Source: Clostridia bacterium (GTDB lineage Bacteria > Bacillota > Clostridia > Oscillospirales > Acutalibacteraceae). From it: a stretch of DNA of 64,000 bases. The position numbers and the translations under genes are program-made. The notes beneath the pieces are model-generated. The model searched no databases. It saw only the letters and a list, made by a program, of their open reading frames with translations, and was not told where the DNA came from. The stretch covers positions 62,001 to 126,000 of the forward strand of contig JAFUNA010000014.1 in assembly GCA_017473165.1 (NCBI GenBank), given 5' to 3'. This document shows positions 9,432 through 18,195 of the stretch, in pieces (the first letter of the stretch is position 1; the number at the start of each line of letters is the position of its first letter).

Positions 9432-11615
9432 TCAGTTTTCGATTACCTTGAAGTATCTGACAAAGCTTGCTCCGTCGGAAATATCCTCATTGGGGAAGCA
9501 AAGCCCCGCATTCATAAGAAGTGCGCCCGAATAAACCTCGTCGGTTTCATCGTCCATATAATATTTATCGGGATCAAGACCCTTGAGCTTAATGAAAATT
9601 GCGGAATCCTCGGGTCTTGTGATTGTCACAACCGTAAGCAGAGCTTCATTCTTATCCTCGGAAACGAATTCCCATGCGGCACGCTTCGGATTATCAAAGG
9701 GGCTGATAAGCCTGTAGAGGTCACCGAAATGGATTACATCATAATATTTATGATACTCCTTGACCTGACGCTTGACAATTCTCTTATCGGCATCGGTAAA
9801 TTTGTTGGGGTCAAGCTCATAGCCGAATGTGCCCCAAAGAGCAACGTTGCCCTTTGTGTCATAGCCTGTTCTTCTGCAGGCGGAAACATGAGCACCCATT
9901 GTTGATGCGGGATAGCACATAGAGGTGCCGAACTGAATTGTAAGACGTTCAATGGGGTCGGTGTTGTCACTTGTCCAGATCTGGGGTGAGAAATAAAGCA
10001 TACCGGGGTCAAAGCGTCCGCCGCCGCCCGAGCAGTTTTCAATCAGAAGGTCGGGGAATTCCTTTGTCAGCCTGTTCATAACGTCGTATGTACCAAGCAC
10101 AAAGCGGTGGAATACCTCTTTCTGACGGTCTGCAGGAAGTGCCGCAGAGCCGACTTCGGTGAGATTGCGGTTGAAGTCCCACTTAACATAATCTATCTTG
10201 CAGGTTGAAAGAACCTTCTTCATTTCGCCGAAAATATAGTCACGGACATCCTCTCTTGAATAGTCAAGAACATACTGATGGCGTGCAATTGATTTTTCTC
10301 TGTTCGGAACATGAATGCACCAGTCGGGGTGTGCTCTGTAAAGATTACTGTCACGGGAAATCATTTCGGGCTCGTACCAGATGCCGAACTTTATGCCGAG
10401 AGCTTTGATTTTGTTAACAAATTCAGCAAGAGTTCCGCCAAGCTTTTCTTCGTTGACCTGCCAGTCGCCCAGACCGCTTCTGTCGGAATTTCTGTCACCG
10501 AACCAGCCGTCATCCATAACAAGCATATCAATGCCAAGTTCCTTTGCTCTTTCCGCAAAGGTTACAAGCTGATCGCCCGTGAATTCCATTCCCGTTGCTT
10601 CCCAGTTGTTGATGAGAAGAGGACGCTTGATATCTCTCCACTTGCCTCTGATGAGATGTTTATTATAAAGGCGGTGGAAAATGCGGCTCATTTCGCCGAT
10701 ACCCTTGTCGCTGTAGACCATTACAGCCTCGGGAGAATTGAACTCCGCACCGGGCTCAAGCTTCCAGCCGAAACTGTCGGGATTGATGCCCATGATAACT
10801 CTTGTGCCCGCAAACTGGTTTACCTCGGCTTCAAAAAGGTGGTTGCCGCTGTAAACAAGGTTATAGCCGTAAGCACAGCCGTAATCCTCGGTTGCACCCT
10901 TGTCAACAATTGCAGCAAAGGGGTTATGATGATGGCTTGATGAGCCTCTTTTGCTTGAAATCATCTGTCTGCCGTGGGCAAGAGGACGTCTTTCAAGGCT
11001 TCTCTCCTTTGCCCATCTGCCATAGAGAGTAAGCATTTCATAATCGTGGGTGTGATAGTCAACGCAGGTGCTCATAACTCTTTCAATTTCAACGGTTTTA
11101 TCCGATGCGTTGATAACCTTTACGCTTCTTGTCATTGCACCGAGATTTTCAAAAACCGTGTAATAAAGCACAGCCTGAACACCCGTTACGGAGTCCTCTG
11201 TGAGAACTTCAAGAGTTGTTGCCTCATCATCATTTTCAACGTAAAGCGAGGGAAGTCCGTCAATTGCAGGCTTGCCCTTATAAATTTTATGGGACTTGTA
11301 GCGGACATCGGTGGAGTTGTTGCCGTCTGCGTTTCTAACCGCAAAAGCCGCTGTTCTGAAGTCACCCGTACCCTCTCCCGAATATTCAAGAGGAGTTACG
11401 TCGGCTGAAAACATCCAGTCCTGAACATTGATGTTATTGGGGCTGAATGAAGGAAATCCGCCTCTGTATTTAAGACCCGCAACGTTGTTATCTGGGATTT
11501 TTGATCCGTAATAGAGGTGGACAAGATAATCCTGCTCATAAATCTGGAAAATGTAGCTTGATGTTGCGGTGTCAAGCTTAAAAATCTTTTTTTCGCTGTC
11601 AAAAACTATGGACAT
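9432..11615 (-). CDS. Alpha-galactosidase, GH36
   Basis: A 727-aa GH36 enzyme that removes terminal alpha-1,6-galactose from raffinose-type sugars, melibiose or galactomannan. The plan is complete: an N-terminal beta supersandwich (about 1-320), a TIM barrel and a C-terminal beta domain. The nucleophile is Asp480 in YVKWDFNRN and the acid/base is Asp550 in WTSDNTDPIER; CSGGGGRFDPGML precedes it. There is no signal peptide, so it acts in the cytoplasm on imported oligosaccharides. It begins 1 nt after the DUF4091 gene, with its AAGGAG ribosome site inside that gene's end. No sugar transporter is next to it. Confidence 0.96.
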   Translation of the reverse strand: MSIVFDSEKKIFKLDTATSSYIFQIYEQDYLVHLYYGSKIPDNNVAGLKYRGGFPSFSPNNINVQDWMFSADVTPLEYSGEGTGDFRTAAFAVRNADGNNSTDVRYKSHKIYKGKPAIDGLPSLYVENDDEATTLEVLTEDSVTGVQAVLYYTVFENLGAMTRSVKVINASDKTVEIERVMSTCVDYHTHDYEMLTLYGRWAKERSLERRPLAHGRQMISSKRGSSSHHHNPFAAIVDKGATEDYGCAYGYNLVYSGNHLFEAEVNQFAGTRVIMGINPDSFGWKLEPGAEFNSPEAVMVYSDKGIGEMSRIFHRLYNKHLIRGKWRDIKRPLLINNWEATGMEFTGDQLVTFAERAKELGIDMLVMDDGWFGDRNSDRSGLGDWQVNEEKLGGTLAEFVNKIKALGIKFGIWYEPEMISRDSNLYRAHPDWCIHVPNREKSIARHQYVLDYSREDVRDYIFGEMKKVLSTCKIDYVKWDFNRNLTEVGSAALPADRQKEVFHRFVLGTYDVMNRLTKEFPDLLIENCSGGGGRFDPGMLYFSPQIWTSDNTDPIERLTIQFGTSMCYPASTMGAHVSACRRTGYDTKGNVALWGTFGYELDPNKFTDADKRIVKRQVKEYHKYYDVIHFGDLYRLISPFDNPKRAAWEFVSEDKNEALLTVVTITRPEDSAIFIKLKGLDPDKYYMDDETDEVYSGALLMNAGLCFPNEDISDGASFVRYFKVIEN

Positions 11616-11616
11616 T

Positions 11617-13227
11617 TCAGTTCTCCTTAATCATCTGATTGATTTTTTCTCTCGTTTCAAGCAGCCATTCATTTTCATGAGGATATTCCATGAAGGTCAG
11701 AGGCTTGAAGAGGTCTTTGTCTATGAATTCAAGCACCTTTTCTCTGCCGATTTTGCTTTCGAGAAGCTTAAGGGCAAGAATATCCTGGAATCCGTCATAG
11801 AACACCTTCAAGCGCAGGGATTCAAGAGCTGTTCCGTCGGCTGCGGGATAAACAATATAAGAATCTCCCGACGGGAATCCGCCGCCTGCATCGGAAATCT
11901 TATAAGGGTCAATGGCTTTGATTGAATACTGGGTGTTATAGAAATTATAGCCCCAGTGAAGGAAACCCTTAACGTCATACTTATAAATAATTATGCCAAG
12001 CACACGGTTACGCAGCGAGGGCATTGAGAAGAAACGGTTGGGCATATAGGAATGACCCTGACCGCAGCAATAATATGTCCAGAGCTCGGAAACGTTGCCG
12101 ATAAACGGCTTGATTGAATCCTCGCAGGGAATGGGATTTTTGAGAACACCTTTCTCATAGAAAGCAAAGTCGGAAAGAGCATCGATAACCTTGAAGCCGG
12201 GGAAGATTTCTTCAATCAGAGCTGCTCTGCGTTTATATGTTTCAAGGTCTTTGAGGTGAGGCTCATCGGAAACATGAAGGAAGCATTTTTCACGGATCCC
12301 CTCCTCCTCAACAACTCTCATGAACGCAGATGCAAACTGACGGAGAAATTCGTCATATTTCTTGCTTGACGTTCTCGTTTTCCAGCCAAAGATTTTCTTT
12401 TCTCTGCTTCTGCTGTCAAGAGCAACGATTTTTGGTGCATGCTTTGCACCCCATTGTGTGAAGAAATGGTTTATTTCAAAATATTCAATTCCGCACTCAC
12501 GGCAGATTGAAACCCATTTTCTGAAATTCTTGAAATCGAAATAATATTTTCCGCCGTGATGACGCACGGTTACAAGCTGAACTGTTCTTCTTTCGCCGCC
12601 GACTCTTGTATCAAGAGGAGGAGTGAAAACGGGAGTAAGAATGCAGTTCATGCCGTGCTCCGCAGCGGTTTTAATGAAGTTTCTGTTGATTCTCCAGTAT
12701 TCCTCGCTGAAAGGCTCAATGTTATAGTAGTTGCAGATACAGTCCGAATGATACCAGTTTGTATAGATAAGCTCCTGCTTCGGAAGCTCCGCATCAATAA
12801 CCTCAATTTCAATTTCAGCTTTTTCGCCGTTAATGTCAACTGAAAGCACGGATTTGCCCGTGTAATTTCCGTTTGGCATAACCTCAACCCAAAGGCTGTA
12901 CCATTTACCCGCCTCTGCATCGAATTCGCCGCCTACGGGCACAAGACAGTCGGGATAGTTACCCGATGTTTTGCGAAGATAAAAGTCGTCAACATTTTCC
13001 TTATAGGCAGCCGTGCCGACGGGGATTTCCTTAACCGTAAACATCTTTGCAAATCCCGAAAGCTCTCCGTTTAATTCAAACTTAACCTTTTCGTCTTTTT
13101 CGGTGCAGAATGCAGCCTGGAATGACGAACGCTCGTTTTTGAGCATTGAAAAGCCTTTGAATTCTGCGGCAGAAGGTCTTTCATCGGAAAACACTTTTTC
13201 AAGTGAGCTTAAAACCAATATTTCCAT
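11617..13227 (-). CDS. DUF4091 / GH123-like putative glycosidase
   Basis: A 536-aa protein with an N-terminal beta-sandwich (about 1-150), a TIM-barrel-like centre and a C-terminal DUF4091 region (GFLHWGYNFYNTQYS, FPSGDSYIVYPAADG, LRLKVFYDGFQD). The HVSDEPH segment (Asp321-Glu322) corresponds to the Asp-Glu pair used in GH123 beta-N-acetylgalactosaminidases for substrate-assisted catalysis. No signal peptide is seen, so it is probably cytoplasmic. It sits between proC (14 bp) and the GH36 gene (1 bp), with ribosome site CGGAGG. GalNAc release is inference from the family; many DUF4091 proteins are uncharacterised. Confidence 0.8.
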   Translation of the reverse strand: MEILVLSSLEKVFSDERPSAAEFKGFSMLKNERSSFQAAFCTEKDEKVKFELNGELSGFAKMFTVKEIPVGTAAYKENVDDFYLRKTSGNYPDCLVPVGGEFDAEAGKWYSLWVEVMPNGNYTGKSVLSVDINGEKAEIEIEVIDAELPKQELIYTNWYHSDCICNYYNIEPFSEEYWRINRNFIKTAAEHGMNCILTPVFTPPLDTRVGGERRTVQLVTVRHHGGKYYFDFKNFRKWVSICRECGIEYFEINHFFTQWGAKHAPKIVALDSRSREKKIFGWKTRTSSKKYDEFLRQFASAFMRVVEEEGIREKCFLHVSDEPHLKDLETYKRRAALIEEIFPGFKVIDALSDFAFYEKGVLKNPIPCEDSIKPFIGNVSELWTYYCCGQGHSYMPNRFFSMPSLRNRVLGIIIYKYDVKGFLHWGYNFYNTQYSIKAIDPYKISDAGGGFPSGDSYIVYPAADGTALESLRLKVFYDGFQDILALKLLESKIGREKVLEFIDKDLFKPLTFMEYPHENEWLLETREKINQMIKEN

Positions 13228-13241
13228 AGCAATCCTCCGTT

Positions 13242-14051
13242 TTATTTATTCTGACTCATAAGTCTGTCTTTTTCAACGGTTTTGTCAACCGCTTTCATAA
13301 CGGAATTTTCAAATCCTGCTTCTTTAAGGCTGCAAACGCCCTCGATTGTTGTGCCGCCGGGCGAGCAGACATTTCTCACAAGCTGACTTACCGCCGTATC
13401 GCTTTCAAGCATAAGCTTTGCGCTGCCGAGCAGCATCTGTGCGGCAATATCCTGTGCGGTTTTTGCGGGCAAGCCGTATTTTACGCCCGACATTGCAAGT
13501 GCATCCGCAAACATGAACGCAAAAGCGGGTGCGGAACCTGCAATGGCAGTGAAGCCCGAAAAATATTTTTCTTCAAGGTCAACCGCCTTGCCGAAAAACT
13601 GACAGAAATTTATCGCAAACTCCTTGTCGGAATAGGATGCAAATTCGCTTGTGCAGACCGCAGTCATCGATTCGCCCACCGCTGCGTTGAGGTTGGGCAT
13701 GATGCGTGCGATTTTTGCATCATAGCCGAAATATCCGAGAATTTTGGAAATCTCCGTTCCTGCGGCGGTTGAAATAATCAGCGGATTATTTTTCTTTGCA
13801 TCTTCTTTTATTTCATCTGCAAGAGCCGCAAAATCCTTGGGCTTAACGGCAATTACAACATTTTCACACTTTGAGGCAATTTCGTTTGCGGAGTCGGCAA
13901 CGACAACGGAAAGCTCTTTTTTAAGCTCCGCAAGCTTTTCTTTGTTTATGTCAAAAATCATGATTTCGGAGGGCTTGATTTCCTCTGCCGCAACAACTCC
14001 GCGGAGAATTGCGGTTGCGAGGTTGCCTGTTCCGATAAATCCGAGTTTCAT
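13242..14051 (-). CDS. proC: Pyrroline-5-carboxylate reductase
   Basis: ProC reduces 1-pyrroline-5-carboxylate to L-proline with NAD(P)H, the last step of proline synthesis. The 269-aa protein has the N-terminal Rossmann motif GFIGTGNLATAILRG, the VVIAVKPKDFAAL segment and the C-terminal signature region LVRNVCSPGGTTIEGV. The ATG at 14051 begins with MKLGFIG, as usual. It is the first of three close minus-strand genes (14 bp to DUF4091), an unexpected partner for glycosidases, probably an accident of gene order. proA and proB are not in the window. Confidence 0.96.
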   Translation of the reverse strand: MKLGFIGTGNLATAILRGVVAAEEIKPSEIMIFDINKEKLAELKKELSVVVADSANEIASKCENVVIAVKPKDFAALADEIKEDAKKNNPLIISTAAGTEISKILGYFGYDAKIARIMPNLNAAVGESMTAVCTSEFASYSDKEFAINFCQFFGKAVDLEEKYFSGFTAIAGSAPAFAFMFADALAMSGVKYGLPAKTAQDIAAQMLLGSAKLMLESDTAVSQLVRNVCSPGGTTIEGVCSLKEAGFENSVMKAVDKTVEKDRLMSQNK

Positions 14052-14077
14052 AAAATCACTCCTAAATTAATTGAAAA

Positions 14078-14110
14078 AAGCGCAAAGCAGAAATCTGCTC
14101 TGCGCCGAAT
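14078..14110 (-). terminator. Terminator after mscL
   Basis: A 12-bp stem with one mismatch (arms at 14080-14091 and 14094-14105), with a T-run on the minus strand. It separates mscL from proC. Confidence 0.8.
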
Positions 14111-14119
14111 TTTTCAGAA

Positions 14120-14584
14120 TTAAAGGTCTGATGTGCAGTTGGGGCACTTTGTTGCGTCGATGTCGATTTCGCTCTTGCAGTAGGGGCACTTCTTTGTTGT
14201 GGGTGCTGCGGGAGCTTCTTCGGCAGGCTTCTTTGTTTTTTCTGCAGCAGCGTTGATTCCCTTAACAAGAAGGAATACAACGAAAGCCATAATGATGAAG
14301 TTGAGAATCGCACTGATGAAGTTGCCGTAGTTAAGAGTTGCGGCACCTGCTTCCTGTGCAGCTGCAAGGGTTGCATATTCGCCGCCGTCAAGAGCGATGA
14401 AAAGATCTGCAAAATTGATTCCCTTTGTTGCAAGGCTGATAACGGGCATAACAACATCATCAACAAGCGACTTTACGATTGCCTGGAATGCACCGCCGAC
14501 AATAACGCCGACTGCAAGGTCAATCACGTTGCCTCTCATAATGAACTTTTTGAATTCACCGAAAAATCCGTTCCCTTTTGCCAT
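14120..14584 (-). CDS. mscL: Large-conductance mechanosensitive channel with C-terminal zinc ribbon
   Basis: MscL is a homopentameric membrane pore that opens under osmotic downshock. The 154-aa protein has the N-terminal amphipathic helix and TM1 (FGEFKKFIMRGNVIDLAVGVIVGGAF), a periplasm-side loop, TM2 (about 89-108, NFIIMAFVVFLLVKGIN) and then an unusual tail. An Ala/Pro/Lys linker leads to a Cys4 zinc-ribbon (about 132-154, CPYC...CPNC) where ordinary MscL ends in a short helical bundle. The ATG at 14584 follows CGGAGG. It is transcribed alone. The zinc ribbon would sit in the cytoplasm; its role is unknown. Confidence 0.95.
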   Translation of the reverse strand: MAKGNGFFGEFKKFIMRGNVIDLAVGVIVGGAFQAIVKSLVDDVVMPVISLATKGINFADLFIALDGGEYATLAAAQEAGAATLNYGNFISAILNFIIMAFVVFLLVKGINAAAEKTKKPAEEAPAAPTTKKCPYCKSEIDIDATKCPNCTSDL

Positions 14585-14617
14585 TTTTATTACCTCCGTA
14601 ACATTTATAAGATTAAT

Positions 14618-15511
14618 TTACCAAAAATTTTGTAAAAGGTCAACACCTTCGAGGTTAAAATTTGGAATAAAATTTTCTTCCGCAGAATCCTTGCTCTGGA
14701 AAAAGCAGTTTTCAAATCCAAGAGCAAGAATTTTTTCTTTCACGATTGAATATTCCCTTGCGGAAAGCCGTCTGTTAATCGGCGGCATATCAACCGCTTT
14801 TCCGTATGGAGTATACTGCCGCATAACGCTGATATAGGTTTCGGGCGGAAGATTTTCGCTGACCCATGTAAAAACCTTGACCGCCTGGGAAATGTTCCCG
14901 GGCAAAACCATATGGCGGATTGCAAGACCTTTTTTTGCAATTCCGTTTTCGTCGGTTTCAAGATTTCCGACTTGACGGTACATCTCAAGCACAGCCGAGG
15001 ATGCGAACTCAAAATAATTTTCTGCATTGGAATATTTGAGTGCGGGTGCAGAATCGAAATATTTTATATCGGGCAAATAGATATCCACAAGCCCCTCAAG
15101 CATTTTGAGGGTTTCCGCCTTTTCGTAGCCCGATGAATTCCACACAACAGGCACGGGAGAATCATATTCCTTCAGCACCTTGGCAAGCATGGGTGCGTAG
15201 TGAGTGGGCGTTACGAGGTTGAGGTTATGAACACCCTTTTCAATGAGTGCATCAAAAACCTTCATCAGCTGAACATCGCTTATTTCCTTGCCGAATGCAC
15301 GATGGCTCACATCAAAATTCTGGCAGAAAACGCAGCCGAGATTGCAGCCCGAAAAAAACACCGTGCCAGAGCCTTTTGTGCCGCTGATAAACGGCTCTTC
15401 CCAGAAATGGGGTGCAGCTCTTGCAACTCTGAATTTTTCCGTAACGGAACATACGCCCGTATTTTTTTCTCTTTCCGCACCGCAATTTCTCGGACAGATT
15501 CTGCAATTCAT
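14618..15511 (-). CDS. Radical SAM protein, PflX / PFL-activase-like
   Basis: A 297-aa radical SAM enzyme of the PflX family (COG1313), related to pyruvate formate-lyase activases. The SAM cluster motif is C56-x3-C60-x2-C63 (SGCNLGCVFCQN). An N-terminal CRICPRNC...C adds a second cysteine set typical of this family, and NLVTPTHYAP and LPDIKYFDS are family segments. The start is the ATG at 15511, 7 nt behind AGAGGTG; an upstream in-frame ATG at 15544 has no ribosome site. It is divergent from coaX. No glycyl-radical enzyme lies in the window, so the target is unknown. Confidence 0.9.
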   Translation of the reverse strand: MNCRICPRNCGAEREKNTGVCSVTEKFRVARAAPHFWEEPFISGTKGSGTVFFSGCNLGCVFCQNFDVSHRAFGKEISDVQLMKVFDALIEKGVHNLNLVTPTHYAPMLAKVLKEYDSPVPVVWNSSGYEKAETLKMLEGLVDIYLPDIKYFDSAPALKYSNAENYFEFASSAVLEMYRQVGNLETDENGIAKKGLAIRHMVLPGNISQAVKVFTWVSENLPPETYISVMRQYTPYGKAVDMPPINRRLSAREYSIVKEKILALGFENCFFQSKDSAEENFIPNFNLEGVDLLQNFW

Positions 15512-15535
15512 CTGCAAATCACCTCTTATGGATAT

Positions 15536-15563
15536 ATTATACAATTATATTTTATAAAAGCAA
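15536..15563 (-). promoter_or_regulatory. Promoter of the pflX-like gene
   Basis: On the minus strand TTGCTT (15563-15558), a 16-bp spacer and TATAAT (15541-15536), 25 bp before the chosen start codon. Confidence 0.6.
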
Positions 15564-15574
15564 GTGATTTTTCA

Positions 15575-15603
15575 TTGCATTATTTTAATTAATGGTGTAT
15601 AAT
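15575..15603 (+). promoter_or_regulatory. Promoter of coaX
   Basis: TTGCAT (15575-15580), a 17-bp spacer and a perfect TATAAT (15598-15603), 30 bp before the coaX ATG. Confidence 0.65.
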
Positions 15604-15632
15604 AAGCAGAGATTTTAAAATAGGGTGATATT

Positions 15633-16403
15633 ATGCTTCTTGCAATCGATATCGGCAACACCAACATAACATTGGGCGTTTACAACAAAGACGAGCTTGT
15701 TTTTGTTACACATATTGCTACCGACCGCTCCAGAACTCCCGACCAGTATGCGGTTGAATTCAAGCAGATTTTTGCTCTTTACGATATGCCGCAAAACAGC
15801 TTTGAGGGTGCGGCAATAAGCAGCGTTGTGCCCGAGCTTTCGGCAACGATGAGCAAGGCTGTTGAAACAATCACGGGACACAGACCCATGCTTCTCGGAC
15901 CCGGAATCAAAACGGGAATGAATATTCTTATCGATAACCCCGCACAGCTCGGTGCGGACCTTCTCGCAGGCGGAGTCGGTGCGGCGGCACTTTATCCCCT
16001 TCCCTGCCTCGTAATTGATCTGGGCACGGCAAGCAAGGTCAGCGTTATTGACAAAAACGGCTCATTCTGCGGCTGCACAATTTCTCCAGGCATCGGAATT
16101 TCTCTTGATGCTCTTTCCGCAAGAACATCGCAGCTTCCCAACATCAGCCTCAAAACTCCCGCAAGAGCAATCGGAAAAAACACGGTTGATTCCATGCAGT
16201 CGGGTACGGTTTTCGGCTATGCGGCAATGATTGACGGTCTTTGCGAAAAGCTTGAGGAGGAGCTTGGCGACACGGTTAAAACAACCGTTGCAACAGGCGG
16301 GCTTGCCCGTGACCTTGTCAAAAGCTGCAAAAGAGAAATCATCTATAACGGTGAGCTTGTTCTCTACGGGCTCAAGGTTCTTTTTGAAAAGAACAGAAAA
16401 TAA
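15633..16403 (+). CDS. coaX: Type III pantothenate kinase
   Basis: CoaX phosphorylates pantothenate, the first step from pantothenate to CoA, and unlike CoaA is not feedback-inhibited by CoA. The 256-aa protein begins with the ASKHA phosphate-binding loop LLAIDIGNTNITLGVY and has GPGIKTGM, DLGTASKVSVID, the SPGI segment (CTISPGIGISLDAL) and the adenosine motif VATGGLARDL. Its ATG at 15633 follows AGGGTGAT. It leads a run with an ECF-type substrate-binding membrane protein and metA; the vitamin transporter beside it fits pantothenate supply. Confidence 0.97.
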   Translation: MLLAIDIGNTNITLGVYNKDELVFVTHIATDRSRTPDQYAVEFKQIFALYDMPQNSFEGAAISSVVPELSATMSKAVETITGHRPMLLGPGIKTGMNILIDNPAQLGADLLAGGVGAAALYPLPCLVIDLGTASKVSVIDKNGSFCGCTISPGIGISLDALSARTSQLPNISLKTPARAIGKNTVDSMQSGTVFGYAAMIDGLCEKLEEELGDTVKTTVATGGLARDLVKSCKREIIYNGELVLYGLKVLFEKNRK

Positions 16404-16622
16404 CTGAATATTATATTTATGTTTCGCTAAATTTTGCGTTGCATCCCGAAAACAGATTTTTATTTCAGCACTCGCAGATTAACGAGATGGATTTTTGTCA
16501 GTCGGTTGAAAAAACGGAGTTAATACGAGGTATTAACGAGCATTTTGAAATCGCATGGCGGAAATACAGCCGTTAAGATGCATCTTTCTGTTAAAGGAGC
16601 AGCAGCAAGGAGGAATATATCT
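16404..16622 (+). promoter_or_regulatory. Structured leader of the ECF S-component gene, class unknown
   Basis: A 219-nt stretch between coaX and the transporter gene, far longer than other gaps in this run. It contains a perfect 8-bp hairpin GTTAATAC-GAG-GTATTAAC (16519-16537), a CTCG/CGAG stem around 16470, a GGC...GCC stem just before the 12-bp palindrome AAGATGCATCTT (16575-16586), and a strong ribosome site (AAGGAGG) ending 12 nt before the ATG. One frame is open for about 57 codons ending at the TAA near 16576, without a good start, so a coding reading cannot be fully excluded. I cannot match it to a known riboswitch consensus. Confidence 0.45.
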
Positions 16623-17231
16623 ATGTCAAAATCATCCACCATGAAACGAAATCTCAGCCTTGCACAGCTGGGAGTGATGAGTGCTCTCATCATTGCAATG
16701 ACCTTTGTGCCTTACATCGGATACATCAGCTACGGCGGCTTGAGTATCACGCTGATTCACATTCCGGTCATTATCGGTGCCTGCGTTATGGGCGTCAAGG
16801 GCGGTGCCGTGCTCGGCACGGTGTGGGGCGTTTCCTGCATTGTCAAGGCTCTGCTTGCTCCCCCCTCTCCGCTTGAAGGAATCATCTTCAAGAACCCCAT
16901 CGTTGCACTTATCCCCAGAATTATCGCAGGTGCAGCAGCAGGTCTTATCTTTATGCTTGTTGCCAAAAAAGACAAGAAAAAACACATCGCATCGGCTTTG
17001 GGCGCTTTGGGCGGCTGCCTTTGCAACACAATTTTCGTTATGGGAAGCATCTATCTTCTCTACGGCGAAAAACACGGCACAGAGCTTGGTATCAGCTCCG
17101 TTAATTTCGGCGGTCTGACCAACTATATTCTTGCCGCATTCGGCGTTAATGCAATTGTTGAAATCGTTGTTGCAATCGTTATCGCAATCCCCGTTAGCCT
17201 TGCTTTAAGAAAAGTTAAAACCAAAATCTGA
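16623..17231 (+). CDS. ECF transporter S component, probably pantothenate (PanT-like)
   Basis: A 202-aa integral membrane protein with about six hydrophobic helices and the S-component features: N-terminal basic MKRNLSLAQLGVMSALIIAMTFVPYIG, a helix with IHIPVIIGACVMGVKGGAVLGTVWG, and a short cytoplasmic C-terminus. Such proteins bind a vitamin and work with the shared EcfAA'T module, which is not in this window. Adjacency to coaX suggests pantothenate as substrate; this is context inference. The ATG at 16623 follows AAGGAGGAATATAT; a longer form from 16545 is rejected because it would run through the structured leader. Confidence 0.82.
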   Translation: MSKSSTMKRNLSLAQLGVMSALIIAMTFVPYIGYISYGGLSITLIHIPVIIGACVMGVKGGAVLGTVWGVSCIVKALLAPPSPLEGIIFKNPIVALIPRIIAGAAAGLIFMLVAKKDKKKHIASALGALGGCLCNTIFVMGSIYLLYGEKHGTELGISSVNFGGLTNYILAAFGVNAIVEIVVAIVIAIPVSLALRKVKTKI

Positions 17232-17246
17232 AAGACGGTGAATTAA

Positions 17247-18161
17247 TTGCCAATCAAAATTGCAAACGAGCTGCCCGCACACAAGGCATTGGAGCTTGAA
17301 AATGTTTTTGTTATGACGGAAAAACGTGCGGTTTCACAGGATATCCGCCCGCTCAACATTCTCATTCTCAATCTCATGCCCACCAAAATTGAAACAGAAA
17401 CCCAGCTTTTAAGGCTTCTGAGCAACTCGCCGCTGCAGGTTGAGATTGAGCTTTTGCAGGTTAAATCACACAAATCCAAAAACACCTCGCAGGAGCATAT
17501 GCTCAAATTCTATAAGACATTCGACGAAATCCGTGACAAAAAATATGACGGTCTTATCGTTACGGGTGCTCCCGTTGAGCTTCTTGAGTTTGAGCAGGTT
17601 GACTATTGGGAGGAGCTTTGCGAAATCTTCGAATGGAGCAAAAAGAATGTTTACTCCACCTTCCACATCTGCTGGGGTGCACAGGCAGCTCTCTATTATC
17701 ACTACGGAGTGCCCAAATATCCTCTTGAAGAAAAGCTTTTCGGCGTTTTCCCTCACCGTTGTCTTGATAACCTTCATCCGCTGATGAGAGGCATTGACGA
17801 CGTTTTCTATGTTCCGCATTCAAGACACACCGAAAACCGCCGCAGCGACATCGCTCTTGTGAAAGACCTGCAGATTCTTTCCTATTCAGATTATGCAGGC
17901 GTTCATCTTGTTTCCGACATGGCCTGCAGAAACTTTTTTGCAACGGGTCATTCGGAATATGACCGTGAAACCCTCGCAAAAGAATATTTCAGAGACGTAA
18001 ACAAAGGCTTGCCCATAAATGTTCCGTTCAACTATTTTCCCGATGATGACCCTCAAAGAACTCCGAGAATGAGCTGGAAGGGAACGGCAAACCTTCTTTT
18101 CACAAACTGGCTTAACTATTTTGTTTACCAGCAGACGCCTTATGATTTAAACACACTTTAA
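17247..18161 (+). CDS. metAA: Homoserine O-acetyltransferase (MetA family)
   Basis: MetA-family enzymes acylate L-homoserine for methionine synthesis. The 304-aa protein aligns without gaps to E. coli MetA at its key residues: catalytic Cys142 (HICWGAQA), His235 and Glu237 (ATGHSEYD). Residue 111, in [11 protein letters not shown], is Glu; work on Bacillus MetA shows Glu111 selects acetyl-CoA while Gly111 (E. coli) selects succinyl-CoA. It is therefore called an acetyltransferase despite the 'succinyltransferase' name of the family. The start is TTG at 17247, giving the conserved [10 protein letters not shown]; the ribosome site GACGGTGA is weak. It is 15 bp after the S component. Confidence 0.95.
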   Translation: MPIKIANELPAHKALELENVFVMTEKRAVSQDIRPLNILILNLMPTKIETETQLLRLLSNSPLQVEIELLQVKSHKSKNTSQEHMLKFYKTFDEIRDKKYDGLIVTGAPVELLEFEQVDYWEELCEIFEWSKKNVYSTFHICWGAQAALYYHYGVPKYPLEEKLFGVFPHRCLDNLHPLMRGIDDVFYVPHSRHTENRRSDIALVKDLQILSYSDYAGVHLVSDMACRNFFATGHSEYDRETLAKEYFRDVNKGLPINVPFNYFPDDDPQRTPRMSWKGTANLLFTNWLNYFVYQQTPYDLNTL

Positions 18162-18167
18162 AAAATT

Positions 18168-18190
18168 AAGGCGGGATTAATTCCCGCCTT
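18168..18190. terminator. Terminator between metAA and the DUF1294 gene
   Basis: A perfect 8-bp stem AAGGCGGG/CCCGCCTT with an ATTAATT loop. The T-run is on the minus strand, so it ends the DUF1294 transcript best; it may also slow the metAA transcript. Confidence 0.75.
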
Positions 18191-18195
18191 GCCCT

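Noticed and set aside
16404..16622. THF, TPP, FMN or cobalamin riboswitch
   Set aside because: None of their conserved sequence cores can be found; left as an unassigned leader.
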